From the NCBI GenBank assembly GCA_033239125.1, contig BSWB01000005.1:104028494-104092493 (forward strand): a stretch of 64,000 nt of DNA. The letters are read 5' to 3'. Positions 1 through 12,595 of the stretch are shown here, piece by piece (positions within the stretch are counted from its first letter, which is position 1; each line of letters starts with the position of its first letter). Below the pieces are notes generated by a model. It was not told the DNA's origin and ran no database searches. It saw nothing but the letters and a program-made list of their open reading frames with translations. Made by a program: the position numbers and the translations under genes. The stretch comes from Fagopyrum homotropicum (lineage: Eukaryota; Streptophyta; Magnoliopsida; Caryophyllales; Polygonaceae).

Positions 1-900
1 CTACGACAGGATGAGAAGATGTTTGACCAGAATTTGCCTCAAGATGTAATTTAGGGTCATTTTAGTATCAATACCCTGACGAAAGGTATCATGTATAAGA
101 TACGAGTATAAATTGATATATGATATCATATTTCGTATGTTGTAATATATCAAGTATGGGATCGATACCTTTAAGCAAGGAAATGTCGAGTACCATATTG
201 AGCAAGAACAAAACAAAATCAACGGAGATCAATAGAGTTATCTCCACTGCTTTGCCTGCGATGAGGCCCTATCGATCTGCTTGTGCGCATCTTACAGATA
301 TCAGATTTGCTCTCCTTCACAAACCCTAGATTTGAGTAGGGCAGCAACGGTGGCGGTTCCTTGCTCTCCTTCACAAACCCTAGATTTGAGTAGGGCATCA
401 ACGGTGGCGGCTCCTTGCTCCGGTCGGAGGCAGTAGCAGTAGGCGGTCGGCGGTGGCTCTCCCGGTTGGTGGCGGTAGGGGCGGGAGAAAGGGTTGATGC
501 TCTCTCCTATATATTTGTGTGAGGAAGAAGAAAAGAAATGAAAGGAAATGTCGAGAGGGAGGGAACAAAGACCCGATACCTTCAAAAATATTACGGTATC
601 AAATATCAACAATGTATCAATGTATCAATTTAATACTGATACCCTGAAATACCAAACACGGATATGGGTAACACTTTTAATCAGGGTATAGATAGACCCC
701 CTAGATGAATAATAACCATTTTGTTCCGTTCCAAAAACAAAGAAAGAAAACGTACGTCATATTCAAAATTGGCTATGGTATTCATCCAAGGAAATTCAGA
801 AACTGTATCTATACACCATCAAATCTGGGATAAGTAGGCCCGGTATACTTTCATGCTAACCCATCAACCTCTGGTGAGAAAAAGAATACAAAGTAGAAAC
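1..900. other. Intergenic DNA, no gene recognised
   Basis: No convincing coding region. The stretch has repeated GGTATC/GATACC-like words near 71-90, 158-172 and 570-660 and a GC-richer centre (about 230-560), which looks like an old repetitive element, but I could not find terminal repeats or a protein that would classify it. The 3' untranslated region of the minus-strand gene ending at 928 probably extends into its right edge. Confidence 0.4.
307..414. repeat. 54-bp tandem duplication
   Basis: Two adjacent copies of a 54-bp unit start at 307 and 361 and differ at only a few bases. Each contains TTGCTCTCCTTCACAAACCC and ends in a GGTGGCGG-type stretch. A third partial copy of the last few bases may follow at 415. 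Confidence 0.85.
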
Positions 901-927
901 AATTGATTGCAAGCGTTTGATGTCTCA

Positions 928-3900
928 CTAGTCATCCCACGCAGATGGCCCGCCCATCCCAACTTCAGTAGCCTGAGACAGTGGCTGAAGCTCAGATGAT
1001 CCTGAGCCTTTCTTCTTCTTCATTTTCTTATTCTTTGCTGCCACGATAACCAGACTGCTAAGAGAATCAAGCTCTCGTGAAGATCTACCCTGTTGTTCCA
1101 AGGCCACTGTTGTATCAGCCTCAAGAAGTTCGATAAATGGAGTATCTCCATCATCTATAACATCCAAACATGCCTGCCCAGCCTTCCTCTTGGGTTTCTT
1201 TTCACTGCTTGCTTTATAAGAATCCTGAGTCGACGCGTCTGTCTTCTTTTTCTCTTGTTTTCTCTTCTTCTCATCATTCTTTGCATCTTTGTGATCATTA
1301 ACCCCATCCTCGCCTAATACAATCTCTTTCGAGTTTTTGCTTTTCTCATCATTCTTTGCATCTTCTTTGACATCCAATACTTCGCCAACGGTGCTGGCCT
1401 GCTCAATCTTGGTGTATTTCTCAATTGGTTTCGAATTGAATATCTGTAAGGTTGGCACTAACTTTTTTATCTGCATCAATAAAGGTTTCCCATGAAGTAA
1501 ATCACACTAAGACAAGGTAAGGAATATGCAAGATAATTAGTCAAATGAGTGGAGAGATCAAGAGCTCACCTTCTTCAATAATTTATCCTTTTCATCTATA
1601 GGATTACCATGAAGGTTAAGGTTTTTCAGCCGATGAAGAGATGACAGAATCTGAAAAAGCATAGAATAAAATTTCAACTCTAATAAAATAAAATAAGATG
1701 ACAAAAAACTGGCTGATCACTAATGTACCTTCAAATCCGACCATCTCGAGATCAAATTATTTCCAACATCCAAGTTTTCAAGCATCGTGTTGTGTGCAAG
1801 CTCAGCAGGGAGAATCTTCAGAAATGGAAAATATAAGTATGTTGAGGAAACATTCCCACAAACAATGAAAATTGAAAGATTTAGCGTTTGATAATCATAC
1901 AAACAAGTGCTGAAGTACACAATACCTTGATATCATTATGAGCGAGTCTAAGCTCTTTAAGTTCATTGCAAGCCTTAATGGAAGAGTCAATAGCTTCTAG
2001 TTGGCAGTTTGAGAGAGAAAGCTGCCATTAAAGTGTAGAATGGAGCATACATAAGAAATTTTTTCAGATAAGAGCAAAAGGAAACAGGTTGCAAATAGAA
2101 CCGGCTTTGATGATGCATACTAACCTTAGATATCAACTTCAATTTGTCCAAAGACATCTTCCGTAGTGGATTTCTAGAAAGGACTGTGCAGAAGATGGAC
2201 AAGCAAACAACAAAGCTCATTTTTACAATATGGGGTAACTCAATGATTGAAGCAAATTCAATGTTCTAGTAATGTATATGTCTTCCAGGTGATAAGATAC
2301 TTTTACACAATAGAGTAGTGATAATTCTACTCCAATTGCCTAAAATAAAGTTGGAAAGAAAAGTATATTGTTTTGCAGTGAAGGCCCAGAAACATACAGG
2401 AAAGTGATCACCTGTAAGGCAAGAATATCACTAGTGTTTTGTGAAATATGATGAAAATATCACTGCAATTTTAAAATCATACCAATGGTATTCAGATGCT
2501 TTAATTCATCAAGCCTGCACATAGTTACAATGTCGTTATCTGCATCAAACGGAAAGCAATTTTATTTAGTGAAACTGTGGGGGGGGGGGGAAGCAGAGCA
2601 TCGACCGCATCAAAAAAATGTGCATAAAGGATAAACCTTTATGTAATCATGTAGGTGCTAAAACTAACCATTCATAATTAGTGCACGTAAGTTTATCAAC
2701 TTCTGTACTTCCTCCAATGATCGGATTTTATTTTTCCCCGCATTTAGCACCTACAAAATTCACTGTTAGTTTCATGCATTCAAACAAGGAGATCACAATG
2801 GCAACCTGTGCCACAAAAAAGATAAGTGGTAAGGTACATTTGTTCATCTGCAACTGCTGAAATAAACATCGCATCATCAATATACACGATGTTAAAGTTT
2901 TTCTTAGTACAGAAGCACCAAAAATTTACTTACAGATACGCATTAAGCTTAGAAGAGTTGGCAATTGACAGCCTAGCATGTCAATAACCTCAACATTGGA
3001 ACTTGTCAAATAATTAAGAACTCAAGTGAACCTCAGGAGTGGACAACCATAAAAGAAATTGCTACCCGTTTGTATCGAACAAGAATGCTCGTGTACCTCA
3101 ATTGGGTAAAGTAAACACTCACCAAGAGTCCACATTGGGGCACAAGGATGAAACATATAAGACAATTTTGCAACCTGTTTGTGTCTAACAAGAATACACG
3201 TTTATCTCAATTGATAAAGTAAACTTTCAACAAGAGTTGACATAGGAATCAAATCCGTTATAACAAAATGGATTCTCTTTCCAGACAATTCCATTTATAT
3301 ACATACGTAATGCATAGGAAAATATGTTAAGATCTACCCACAAGATGCCCATGTATTGGTATTTGATATTTTACCGCAACTCAGTACCTATAGTGTCCAA
3401 TTGTGCATGTAAATCCCACCATGATAGAAAATGCATTTTCTTCTTTTCCTTTCAGTGAATTATTTCATGTAGCTTAAATGGTAGAGTGGTCAGCCATCTT
3501 TAATTTCTTGATGTGTAGTTGGGTAATACCAACCTATAAATCATCATATAGTATACTGCGTTATTTTCACAAGGCCTTCACGGAATGAGTAATATACTTT
3601 TCTTTCCTTAAATCTAAACAAGTGTTCACAGATGACACAAGATGATTGATCATGTTACAGGTGAAGGGTTGAAGGCAGTCACATCAAAGGTACAACAGCC
3701 ACCATGCTGCCCTTGAAACGAACAAAAGGTTCAGAAGATGCATATTTAAACACTGAAGTATGAATAATCAATAATGTGACTTACTGTGAGTTTAGTAAGG
3801 CCTTCAATCCCCTTCAAGCTGTGAAGCTTGTTCTGAACAACTGACAACCACTTCAAATTAACGCAATCCCGCAAATCCTGAAAACATCGACAGAAGGCAA

Positions 3901-4218
3901 AATAAACACCCAAGTGAGCACAAACGAGGGGAATGAGATTGTGATTGTATAAAGCACCTCAAGAGAAGTGAGATTATTGAAGCCGAGGTCCAGCCTCTCC
4001 AGATTCTTGAAATCCTTCAAGCATGAAACCTGCCAACAAAAAGGGGGGAAATCAGGTTTTCTGGGATGATAGAAGAGGAAATGAGGAGCTGCAAAATGTT
4101 GGATTGAAAGGGAGCGGACATCAGAGAGCGCCTTGTGAGTGAGAGTGAGAGAATGTATGGAGTCTGGATCGGTTGTTTGCTTTTCCTTGAGAATTGCTTC
4201 GGAGCTCAAACGACCCAT
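928..4218 (-). CDS. Plant leucine-rich-repeat protein, ten exons
   Basis: Exons, in transcript order: 4218-4120, 4029-3958, 3877-3785, 2750-2669, 2539-2483, 2183-2125, 2021-1926, 1815-1729, 1650-1570 and 1470-928. All introns are GT-AG, and the joined frame is 1269 nt, giving 422 residues. The start MGRLSSEAILKEK is followed by about eight LRR units (KNLERLDLGFNNLTSLE, VNLKWLSVVQNKL, LRALIMNDNDI, NELKELRLAHNDIK, LENLDVGNNLI). Most exons end at codon boundaries matching one repeat. The last exon (181 codons) ends the LRR cap and encodes a Lys/Glu-rich, probably disordered and nuclear tail with KKPKRK and KNKKMKKKK, closing in GMGGPSAWDD. The layout resembles the Arabidopsis LRR family protein AT5G22320, recalled from memory. 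LRRs of this type act as protein-binding scaffolds; no partner is indicated. No stop or frameshift was found, so the gene looks functional. It is the only intact host gene in the window. Intron 4 holds a poly-G run near 2579-2590. Confidence 0.9.
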
Positions 4219-5116
4219 TTTTGCTGGTGTGGTTACCTAAACAATAAACCCTAGAACTAGAAGAAGACACTCTTCTGCCTTTCTCTTCGACACTTGTTTT
4301 CTAACAATCCAGCATCACAACTCTTCGAACCGGAATATTTCTGGAGGAAAAAAGCCTTTTTATATTGGCAGCGGGTAAGGCAAGGAGGAAGGAGCGGTTC
4401 TTCCTGGGAATGTGCAGATCCGACCCGGAACAAAAACCCGGATCAGACCGGAAAACCCGGTCCAGGACCGGACGGACCATGATCCCCTATTTTTGGGATT
4501 CTGGGTTCCTGAACGAGAAGAGTAGTTTTCTTCCTTGCTCGTAGTGCACTTGTTACCATGGATGAAGGCCTATATTTATAAGTGAAGGTGAATTTCCTAA
4601 TAGAAAAGAGTCGTATTATATACACCCCTTTATAGTAAAAATCAACTAGTGAATGAAAGCTATTTAACGGTGAGATGAAAGCTAACTAACCCAATCAATA
4701 AAAAAAAAGAGTAATGATGAATGATAAGGCATTGTGGGTTAGAGATTTGCAGGCTTTGCAAAAGCACAAATAAGTTGTGATGCACTGCACGTGCTTTTTG
4801 TACTTCGCTTGCAGCGGCCCTCCAGATCAACTCCCTCAGCACCTTCTCAGAAATCTTGCTTGGCACCTTATTGATGCACTGCATGTGCTTTTGCAGGCTT
4901 TGCAGGCGGCATCACATCGCTCCGGGTCAGCACTTGTCGCTTAGCACAGTCGCGTTCAGGCCCCAGGAATCCAGTTGACACCACTTCTCTGCTCATGCTA
5001 TCCCTATCGATAAGACTACTCGTTTCCCTCTAACCTGTTGCCTTCCGAAAATCCCGCAAAATCAATATCTTTGCTTCAAAACACTTTGTTTCAGAATACT
5101 TCATCTTACTCTTGTG
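4219..5116. other. Upstream region of the LRR gene
   Basis: This should contain the promoter and 5' leader of the minus-strand LRR gene, but no clear TATA box can be chosen. At 4426-4480 CCGG-containing words recur (ACCCGGA, ACCGGAAAACCCGG, GGACCGGACGG), which may be a fragment of a repeat. Between 4740 and 4900 the words GCAGGCTTTGCA and TGATGCACTGCA occur twice. No coding region is supported. Confidence 0.35.
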
Positions 5117-5398
5117 TGTATATATATATAGAGTATAGATCATATGAGAACATGCTTATCGTGTAATCATGAGAACAAATTCGTAATTATTATTAGTTTT
5201 GTTACGAAGGTGCCATATCGTTTAATGTATTATTCGTAGTTATTGTTGGTTTGAATGGATTATTCCTAATTATTATTATTATTCGTAGTTATTATTAATT
5301 ATGATATCTACTTTAAATCTCGACCCTTAATTACACCATCCGACGGTCTAAGATTGTTCTCATGATTACACGATAAGTTTGTTCTCCTGGGAACCGCA

Positions 5399-5400
<2 letters not shown>
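5117..5400. mobile_element. Short inverted-repeat (MITE-like) element
   Basis: A stem of 31 nt at 5146-5176 pairs with 5356-5386, sharing the exact inner string CTTATCGTGTAATCATGAGA. The element is bordered on the left by a short TA run at 5118-5130 and on the right by a long (AT)n. It is too short to code for a transposase, so it would be mobilised in trans. The family is not identified; a microsatellite-targeting MITE is the simplest reading. Confidence 0.65.

Positions 5401-5462
<62 letters not shown>
5401..5462. repeat. (AT)n microsatellite between two TIR elements
   Basis: About 31 uninterrupted AT units. It abuts the right end of one inverted-repeat element and the left end of another, so both appear to use the same TA tract as target. 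Confidence 0.97.
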
Positions 5463-6753
<1,291 letters not shown>

Positions 6754-6913
6754 TCGTCTATTATCCATCAAACTCCGTATTAATTTTCTCACGCCTTCGT
6801 ATCTTCTTAAACTTTAGATTTTCATTATAAAAAACAACTTTCGAGTTTCATATCTTATAAAGTAACAAAATAATGTCATGGTTACGCTCATTATTTGAAA
6901 GTAGGGGAACTAG

Positions 6914-7968
6914 AAGACGGAGCTCTCGACATCAAAGGATCGACCTTAACTTGTCCGAAATTCCAATATTTTTTGCTAATTCATATAAATGAATGAAAAT
7001 GATATCATAATTGTCACTAATAATATAAAATAGGTAAATTTTGATTAATTTGTTACTTATTTGTTTTACCTTAATCATTCGTTAATTATTGTTTTTAAAT
7101 GTGTTAAAAGAAACGAGGATCTCAAATCAGATAATAATTGAGATAAAATTATTGACCAATGCCATCTTCTCTTTCCGTTCTAGTTCATATCATCTTCTTA
7201 CAAAAGAGTAATTACATCTACATAACATATAAATTAAATATTAAATTTAATTAAAACACTATAAACTTATTGATGAAATCCAAAATTATAATACTATGTA
7301 TTAAAACTCATTACTTGGAAAAAAAATATACATTTCTTAAACTTATCGTTTTTATTATCGAGTCTTAAAATTTAATAATATTTTATAACAAACATAAAAA
7401 TAATATTTAAATATGCTTGACATAACTTAGATTTTTAAATAAATAAAAATTAAGGATATTTAATATTTGAAATCACTTAGTTAAATGTATAGATAATTTG
7501 TTAACTCATATAAATGAATAGAAATGATATCATAATTTTCACTAATAATATAAAATAGGCAAATGTTGTTTAATTTGTTACTTAATTGTTTTACGTTAAT
7601 TATTCTTAATTATTGTTTTTAAATGTGTTAAAAGGAACGAGGATCTCAAAATCAAGGCATAGACCTTAACTTACCCGCAACCCCAGTATTATTATATACA
7701 TATTAGTTAATTATGCTTTTACCTTCATGATTTACATATTCGCTAATTATTTATTTTTAAATATGTTTAAAAGGAACGAGGTTTTCAAAATTAAGGGATG
7801 GACCTTAACTCCCCTCCAATCCCAGTATTATTCTTCCTTATTTACATATTGTTAATTATTCACTTTACCTTATTATTTACCAATTTGTCACTTATTCATT
7901 TTGTTATTGTTAAAAAGGAACGAGAATCTCAAAATCAAGGGATAGATCTTAACTTCCCTGAAGTTCCG
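6914..7968 (+). pseudogene. Array of repeated 51-nt exon-like units with a DLN motif
   Basis: Four recognisable copies, at about 6914-6965, 7635-7685, 7774-7824 and 7918-7968, with a decayed fifth near 7110-7130. The three later copies are exactly 51 nt, are preceded by TTAAAAG or TAAAAAG and followed by GT, so each looks like a symmetric 17-codon exon. They encode variants of ERGSQNQGIDLNxPxxP. Direct repeats at 6981-7125 and 7506-7650 show that intron sequence was duplicated with the exons. One copy has an internal stop. The DLN core resembles EAR repression motifs (DLNxxP), but this is only a resemblance. The array leads into the OTU-like relic and may be its 5' part. Confidence 0.5.
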
Positions 7969-8029
7969 GTATTATACCTTCATTATTTACATATTCGTTG
8001 CTAATTGGTTGAGTGATTGATTTTAACAT

Positions 8030-9130
8030 TAAAAGATTTCCGCTATTGGATGATCTCCAAGAAGTCATCCGATCCGGTGAGTTAACAAATCACGAGATTA
8101 TGCAAATTGGCACAATATGGCAAACCTTGAAAGACCCGGAAACAATAATGCTAGAAGCACCCGATAGCAACCCGAACCCGAGGAGGAGCCAAAGAAGGAC
8201 GTAAATGAACGTAGAAGATCGAGTTTTAAATACACTTGCGAAGCCATGACCAAAACAAGGGAAAAAAAGGGAAAGGAAGAGAGCGCGGAGGTGACGGTCG
8301 AGGAGGATGAGGAGGAGGAGGAGGAAGAAGCGGCAGGGAAAGTAGCGGGGAAGCAACAAATGATGATGCAGTAGAGGAAGTTGGAGCAAATGAAACACCA
8401 ATCTTTATCCACCCGCCGGTTGTCATAGGGAAGTACGAGTTCGGGTCGAACAATTTTGAAAACTTCATGGTTCCATATGTTGAATGCCTAGCAGATGTTC
8501 AAGGTGACGAAATTGTGTATTCCGAGCACTTGTTGTATTGTTGGGTCGCGGGGAGGATACATGGCCTCAAATTCGAAGAAGTATGATGAAGGAGCTTCGT
8601 AATCACCCGGATCGATATGATACATTTCTAGACAGTGAAGGTGTCGATCATAAACAGATTATGACAAAGCTCAAATGGTTCCACCAAAAAGTGTTGGCAC
8701 CAACCGAACACTAGATGGAGATGCCCATATGCAGTGCATTGTTCGCCACGATCTACCAATGCACTCTTGTGTTCTTGGATTGGAACGCGACTCACACAAT
8801 GCTCTCATTGAGTAAACAAAAGCATCCCAAGGGTTCCCCAGCCCCCGGATCAATCGGATTCATCGTCCGAGACATGATTAATTCATCACCATTAAACATC
8901 TTATGAAGTTAAAACATTAACAAGAGTTATTGATACTTTAATTCATTTCTCCTAATTTTCCTTCATTTTTGGTACAGTTGAAATGTACGGCAAATTGTCC
9001 AATGCCGCCCATTCTTCAATATTGGCATGTGGATCACGACCAAAGCGTTGAAAAATTGGACAAGATATACGAACCGCAAATTCAAATGTTTAGAGAGCTT
9101 CGTAAACAATATGGCCGCCATGTACCTTAA
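8030..9130 (+). pseudogene. Decayed OTU-like region of a MULE/FAR1-related transposon protein
   Basis: Conceptual reading, with frame changes, runs through a Pro/Arg linker (DSNPNPRRSQRRT, about 8156-8203), an acidic stretch (8280-8340), and then segments KYEFGSNNFENF, YVECLADVQGDEIVYSEHLL, MKELRNHPDRYDTFLDS, MEMPICSALFATIYQCTLV and CPMPPILQYWHVDH (about 9000-9030). Order and spacing resemble the OTU-type cysteine protease domain found beside MULE transposases in plants: GD box, W-M-x-MP segment, and a final PLPP-like segment before a Trp. The expected catalytic Asp-Gly-x-Cys is not preserved. Stops fall at about 8204, 8587 and 8713. This identification rests on recalled family features and is moderate at best. 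Confidence 0.4.
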
Positions 9131-9134
9131 ACAT

Positions 9135-10018
9135 TTATATAAAGTATGTTTTTTAATTAAAAAGTCGCGATAATTAATTATTACCAATTAAATATGATTA
9201 CAAATTGAAATAATTTGGTTTACTAGGCTTTTTCTACTTTTATGTTTAGTAAATGTACCGAGAGAAGAGTGTGTAGAGTTTGAAAATAAATACAAAAAGT
9301 TGGGATATATTTACTTAATTGAAACATTAAAAAGCCTAGTTACTAATCTATTTTTTCAAAAAGGCCTAGTTATCAAAATTGCTCATTACTAATTATGATT
9401 AATTACTAAATAATCATAATTAATATTAATTAAAACTATTAAACGAGCTTAATATTAATAATAACTAATACTAACTATTAATAATAACTAAAACTAATAA
9501 TAATTAATACTAATTAATTATTAATTATTACTAATAATAATTAATACTAATTAATAATTGATTATAATTAATCATTATTAATTAGTATTAATTAATACTA
9601 ATTAAAAAGTCCGTTGTGAGAGCTCTCGCGGCAGCAGCAATTGCTTTTTTCATCTTCTTGCCAATTTAAACCATTTTTTTACTTTGATTCATGGACAAAA
9701 GCAACAAGGTAAGTAGTGTAATGATTGGCTACAATTAGTTGTAAGTAGTGATTGATAATGATTGGTTAATAATTGTAATGATTGATTATAATTAATGGAA
9801 TAAGGGGTGTAATAATTTTGGGTGTATTTAATTTGGGGTAAAGAAGGTGAACAATTCACCTTGTACAATTTACCACAAAATATCTAGTAATAATTCACTC
9901 TAGAATTCTCCTAGCAATCATGTTAGTAGACATACAAGTATTTGTAACTTATAGTTGTAAAACATATGTGCATCGTGTATTAGTGATATTCCATAACACT
10001 CTGCCTTGAATGTTCACC
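9135..10018. other. AT-rich intergenic DNA
   Basis: No gene. 9370-9605 is a low-complexity run of ATTAATACT/AATAATTA words. A small perfect inverted repeat, GGTGAACAATTCACC, lies near 9847-9861. 9690-9800 has several variants of AATGATTG. Nothing else could be assigned. Confidence 0.5.
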
Positions 10019-11204
10019 TTCTTTCATTATCAAACTTGAGCGGTTGTTGTTGACTACATACTTATTATACGCTTGGGTGAAGCTGCCTCATTAAAAACCT
10101 TGTCAGGAAAAAACTAGTGGGATAAAAACCCGATCGAAGGAAAAAAAGAGTGCTGCGCGTAAAATGCTCCCTCTGATTTCAACATATGTCTCGGAGTCTA
10201 TACATTCCAATCTTGCCCACAAGCTCTTCAAATTTCTTGGGAGTCAATGATTTCGTGAACAAGTCAGCAAGATTATCACTGGAACAGATTTGTTGAATAT
10301 CAGTTTCCTTGGTTTCCTCCAGCTCACGGGTGAAGAAGAACTTTGGCAATATGTGTTTTGTACGATCTCCCTTGATATGCCCTTTCTTCATCAGAGCAAT
10401 GCATGCTGAATTATCTTCATATAAGATGGTTGGTTCTTTAGTGATAGGCTTCATCCCACACTTCTTTTGTATGAACTTGATCATTGATCGTAGGGACACA
10501 CATTCTCTTCCAGCCTCATATAGAGCGATCAACTCTGCGTGATTTGAGAAAGTGACGGTAATTGTTTGTTTTGTTGTCGTGCCTCCATATGTGAACCCAT
10601 ATCCATTTTGAGATTTGACCTTGTGTGGGTCGGACAAATATCCTGCATTTGCATATCCAACCAATGTGGCATATCCTTTATTTTGATAAAATAGACCAAG
10701 GTCATGCGTACCTCGAAGGTAGTGGAATATACGTTTGATGTCATTCCAATGTCTTCTCGTAGGTGCACAATTGTACCTGGACAACAAATTTATAACAAAA
10801 GCAATATCCGGTCTTGTATTATTAGTCAAAACACATTAAAGCACCAATTGCACTTAAATATGACACTTATGGCCAAGCATTTCTTCATCCTCTTCTCGAG
10901 AATGGAACTCATCGTTTTCCACATTAAGGGATCGAACAATCATGGGTGAGCTTAAAGGATGTGCTTTGTCCATGTAAAATCTCTTCAAGATTTTCTCAGT
11001 GTAATTAGATTGACGGATAAAGATTTCATCCTTCAAGTGTTCAATTTGCAAGCCAAGACAAATCTAGTCTTCCTGAGATATTTCATCTCGAATTCTTTCA
11101 TCAAATACTTTACAGTTTCTTCAAGCTCGTTGGATATTCTGACGATACTCAAATTGTCAACATAAACTGCGATTATAGCAAATCCACTTTTGGATCTGAT
11201 GTGG
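10019..11204 (-). pseudogene. Ty1/copia fragment: end of RT, RNase H and 3' flank
   Basis: Reading leftward from 11204, the sequence encodes the copia RT end (SKSGFAIIAVYVDN, with Asn in the second position of the usual DD pair), a linker with YTEKILKRFYMD, and then RNase H (10829-10179). RNase H shows MTNNTRPDIAFVINLLSRY, HWNDIKRIFHYLRGT, GYANAGYLSDP, ILYEDNSACIALMK and DLFTKSLTPKKFEELV. The expected Asp in the GYAD position is Asn. Downstream (10178-10019) is a purine tract (AGAGGGAGCA on the minus strand) and probable LTR sequence. The piece is truncated at 11204, where element A begins, so gag, protease, integrase and most of RT are absent. It is non-functional. Confidence 0.85.
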
Positions 11205-11480
11205 AACCATCTCCAACACAAGGATCAGTTACACGTTCAAAGGCTAAAGCATTGAAGGACAAACCAGCAACCTCTTCACCTTCTTTAGATTTAATCATGG
11301 ATGGAGTGATCACAAGGTCAAGATAAAAGGTGATTCAAGATGAAGTTACGGACATACTCATGACATGTACGCTCAAAGAAACTCTCCTCACTCTCAAGAG
11401 TTCCTTGGTGGCGTTACTCACTGTTAAAGAAGAGCCAAGCCACGACCAAGAAGATCCACTAAGCAAAGAAGAAGGATAAG
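11205..11480 (+). pseudogene. C-terminal tail of element A polyprotein, first copy
   Basis: The sequence matches the C-terminal coding segments at 26324-26442 and 48745-48910: SPTQG, TRSKAKALKDKPA, then VTDILMTCTLKETLLTLKSS and the final acidic tail closing with TAA at 11478-11480. An extra in-frame stop near 11322 and missing upstream domains show it is dead. It lies immediately before the LTR of A, so it belongs to a different copy or a tandem partner of the element that begins after 12281. Confidence 0.8.
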
Positions 11481-11505
11481 AACAAGGAAGACCTTTAGAG
11501 AAAGG

Positions 11506-11566
11506 AAATTGACCGATTTTTCATAAAAATTGACCGATTTTCTTGTAGGAAAAGCCGACCGATTTC
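11506..11566. repeat. Element A motif cluster 1 (after pol stop)
   Basis: Three variants of the A motif (AAATTGACCGATTTT, AAAATTGACCGATTTT, AAAAGCCGACCGATTT) within about 60 nt, just downstream of the stop codon. Confidence 0.9.
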
Positions 11567-11791
11567 TTGATCCAATTTCCTTCATTGGAACGAGTTTTGC
11601 AAAGATCCGGCCATGATCTTCTATCTTTCGGCAAATATATTTTGTTATGATTCCTTAAAGTTCTCACATTATCTTAAGGGATTATTAGTTAGATTCATCT
11701 TTATAGTTTATATTTTTATATATCTTAAAGATATCTTTGCAAGATTATCTTTTTAGTATATTTTCCTAGTTTTTGTATGATTAATATCCCT

Positions 11792-11800
11792 TATAAATAG
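11792..11800 (+). promoter_or_regulatory. TATA box of element A LTR
   Basis: TATAAATAG matches the plant TATA consensus and lies about 480 nt before the LTR end. Transcription would start near 11825. Confidence 0.6.
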
Positions 11801-12167
11801 CATTAGTGGGGGAGATTGTTGAGTAGATTAGATTTGATATTTTTCACTAAAATTGTGAGACTTGCATCTTCTTTCACAGAGTTTGTAGTTTATTCATTAA
11901 TCATCCAGTCAAAAGAGAGCTTTAGTTGAATTGTTGTGAAGTCCTTGCTAGAATGTGCGTGCGTGTGTTAATATTATTGAAGGTTGGTGCTCCTGGTCAA
12001 TACTAGTCCCTCCTTGTGCTTGTCTTAATTAGAAGACTTGTGTAAGGTTAAAGAAGTGCGGGTTAAGATAATCTTCTCGTTTAAGGGTTTAGACACATCA
12101 TTGGTCAATGTTCTTTTGCGGAACTATCTTAGTTCATATCTTCTCGTTTAAGGGTTTTGAGTTTCAA

Positions 12168-12230
12168 AGAAAATCGACCTATTCTTGACACAAATCGACC
12201 GATTTTATCTATAGAACATTCCGATTTTTA
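12168..12230. repeat. Element A motif cluster 2 (LTR end)
   Basis: AAAATCGACCTATTC and CAAATCGACCGATTTTA, followed by a half motif CCGATTTTT, lie within the last 115 nt of the LTR. Confidence 0.9.
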
Positions 12231-12287
12231 TCTCAGTTAAGGACTTTCAATCTAGATCGAGAACTGGGGTTTATTCCCGCATCAAAG

Positions 12288-12305
12288 TGGTATCAGAGCT
12301 AAGCG
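12288..12305 (+). promoter_or_regulatory. Primer-binding site of element A
   Basis: TGGTATCAGAGCTAAGCG is complementary at its 5' part to the 3' end of plant initiator tRNA-Met and starts six bases after the LTR end. It fixes the plus-strand orientation of A. Confidence 0.92.
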
Positions 12306-12509
12306 ATTGAAGTCCAAACGTTCATAAAAAGGTTTGATTTTTTAGTCTTCTTTGAGTCATATAAAGTCGAGTCTTTTCTTGTTCACCATCTTTGCGAGAT
12401 TAATTGAGTTTAAGTTCGTTGATTTGTGTAAGTTTTGGATCATCAACCAAACACAAGCCAGCCGTTGACCTTGAAACCTCGCCAATACAAAAAAAAGGAA
12501 AGAAAGTCT

Positions 12510-12595
12510 CGAACGTCGAATCCAAGAGTCGATTTTTTCTCAAAGAAAATCGACCTGCTCTTCAGAAAATCGACCGATTTATCATCCGATTTTTT
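12510..12595. repeat. Element A motif cluster 3 (leader)
   Basis: GAGTCGATTTTTT, GAAAATCGACCTGC, GAAAATCGACCGATTT and CCGATTTTTT are crowded into the untranslated leader between primer-binding site and gag. Confidence 0.9.

Larger units (their letters stand above)
11509..12281 (+). mobile_element. LTR of element A (left edge uncertain)
   Basis: The right end at 12281 is fixed by a CA dinucleotide six bases before the primer-binding site. TATAAATAG at 11792-11800 is a good TATA box, so the LTR should start upstream of it; a purine run ending at 11507 followed by TG at 11509 is one candidate. A TG at 11817 after GTGGGGGAGA is the alternative and would give a 465-bp LTR, but would leave the TATA box outside. 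Only one LTR of this family is visible, so it cannot be settled by comparison here. It carries motif copies at 12170-12230. Confidence 0.6.

Noticed and set aside
4294..4482. Short plus-strand frame upstream of the LRR gene
   Set aside because: 62 codons, no conserved features, in a probable promoter region.
8090..8468. Three minus-strand frames rich in Ser, Pro or Leu
   Set aside because: They are antisense to the acidic GAGGAGGAG-rich stretch of the OTU-like relic and have no family features.
11803..11816. AGTGGGGGAGA as polypurine tract of A
   Set aside because: It looks like one, but it lies downstream of a good TATA box, which would then be outside the LTR; left undecided rather than annotated.
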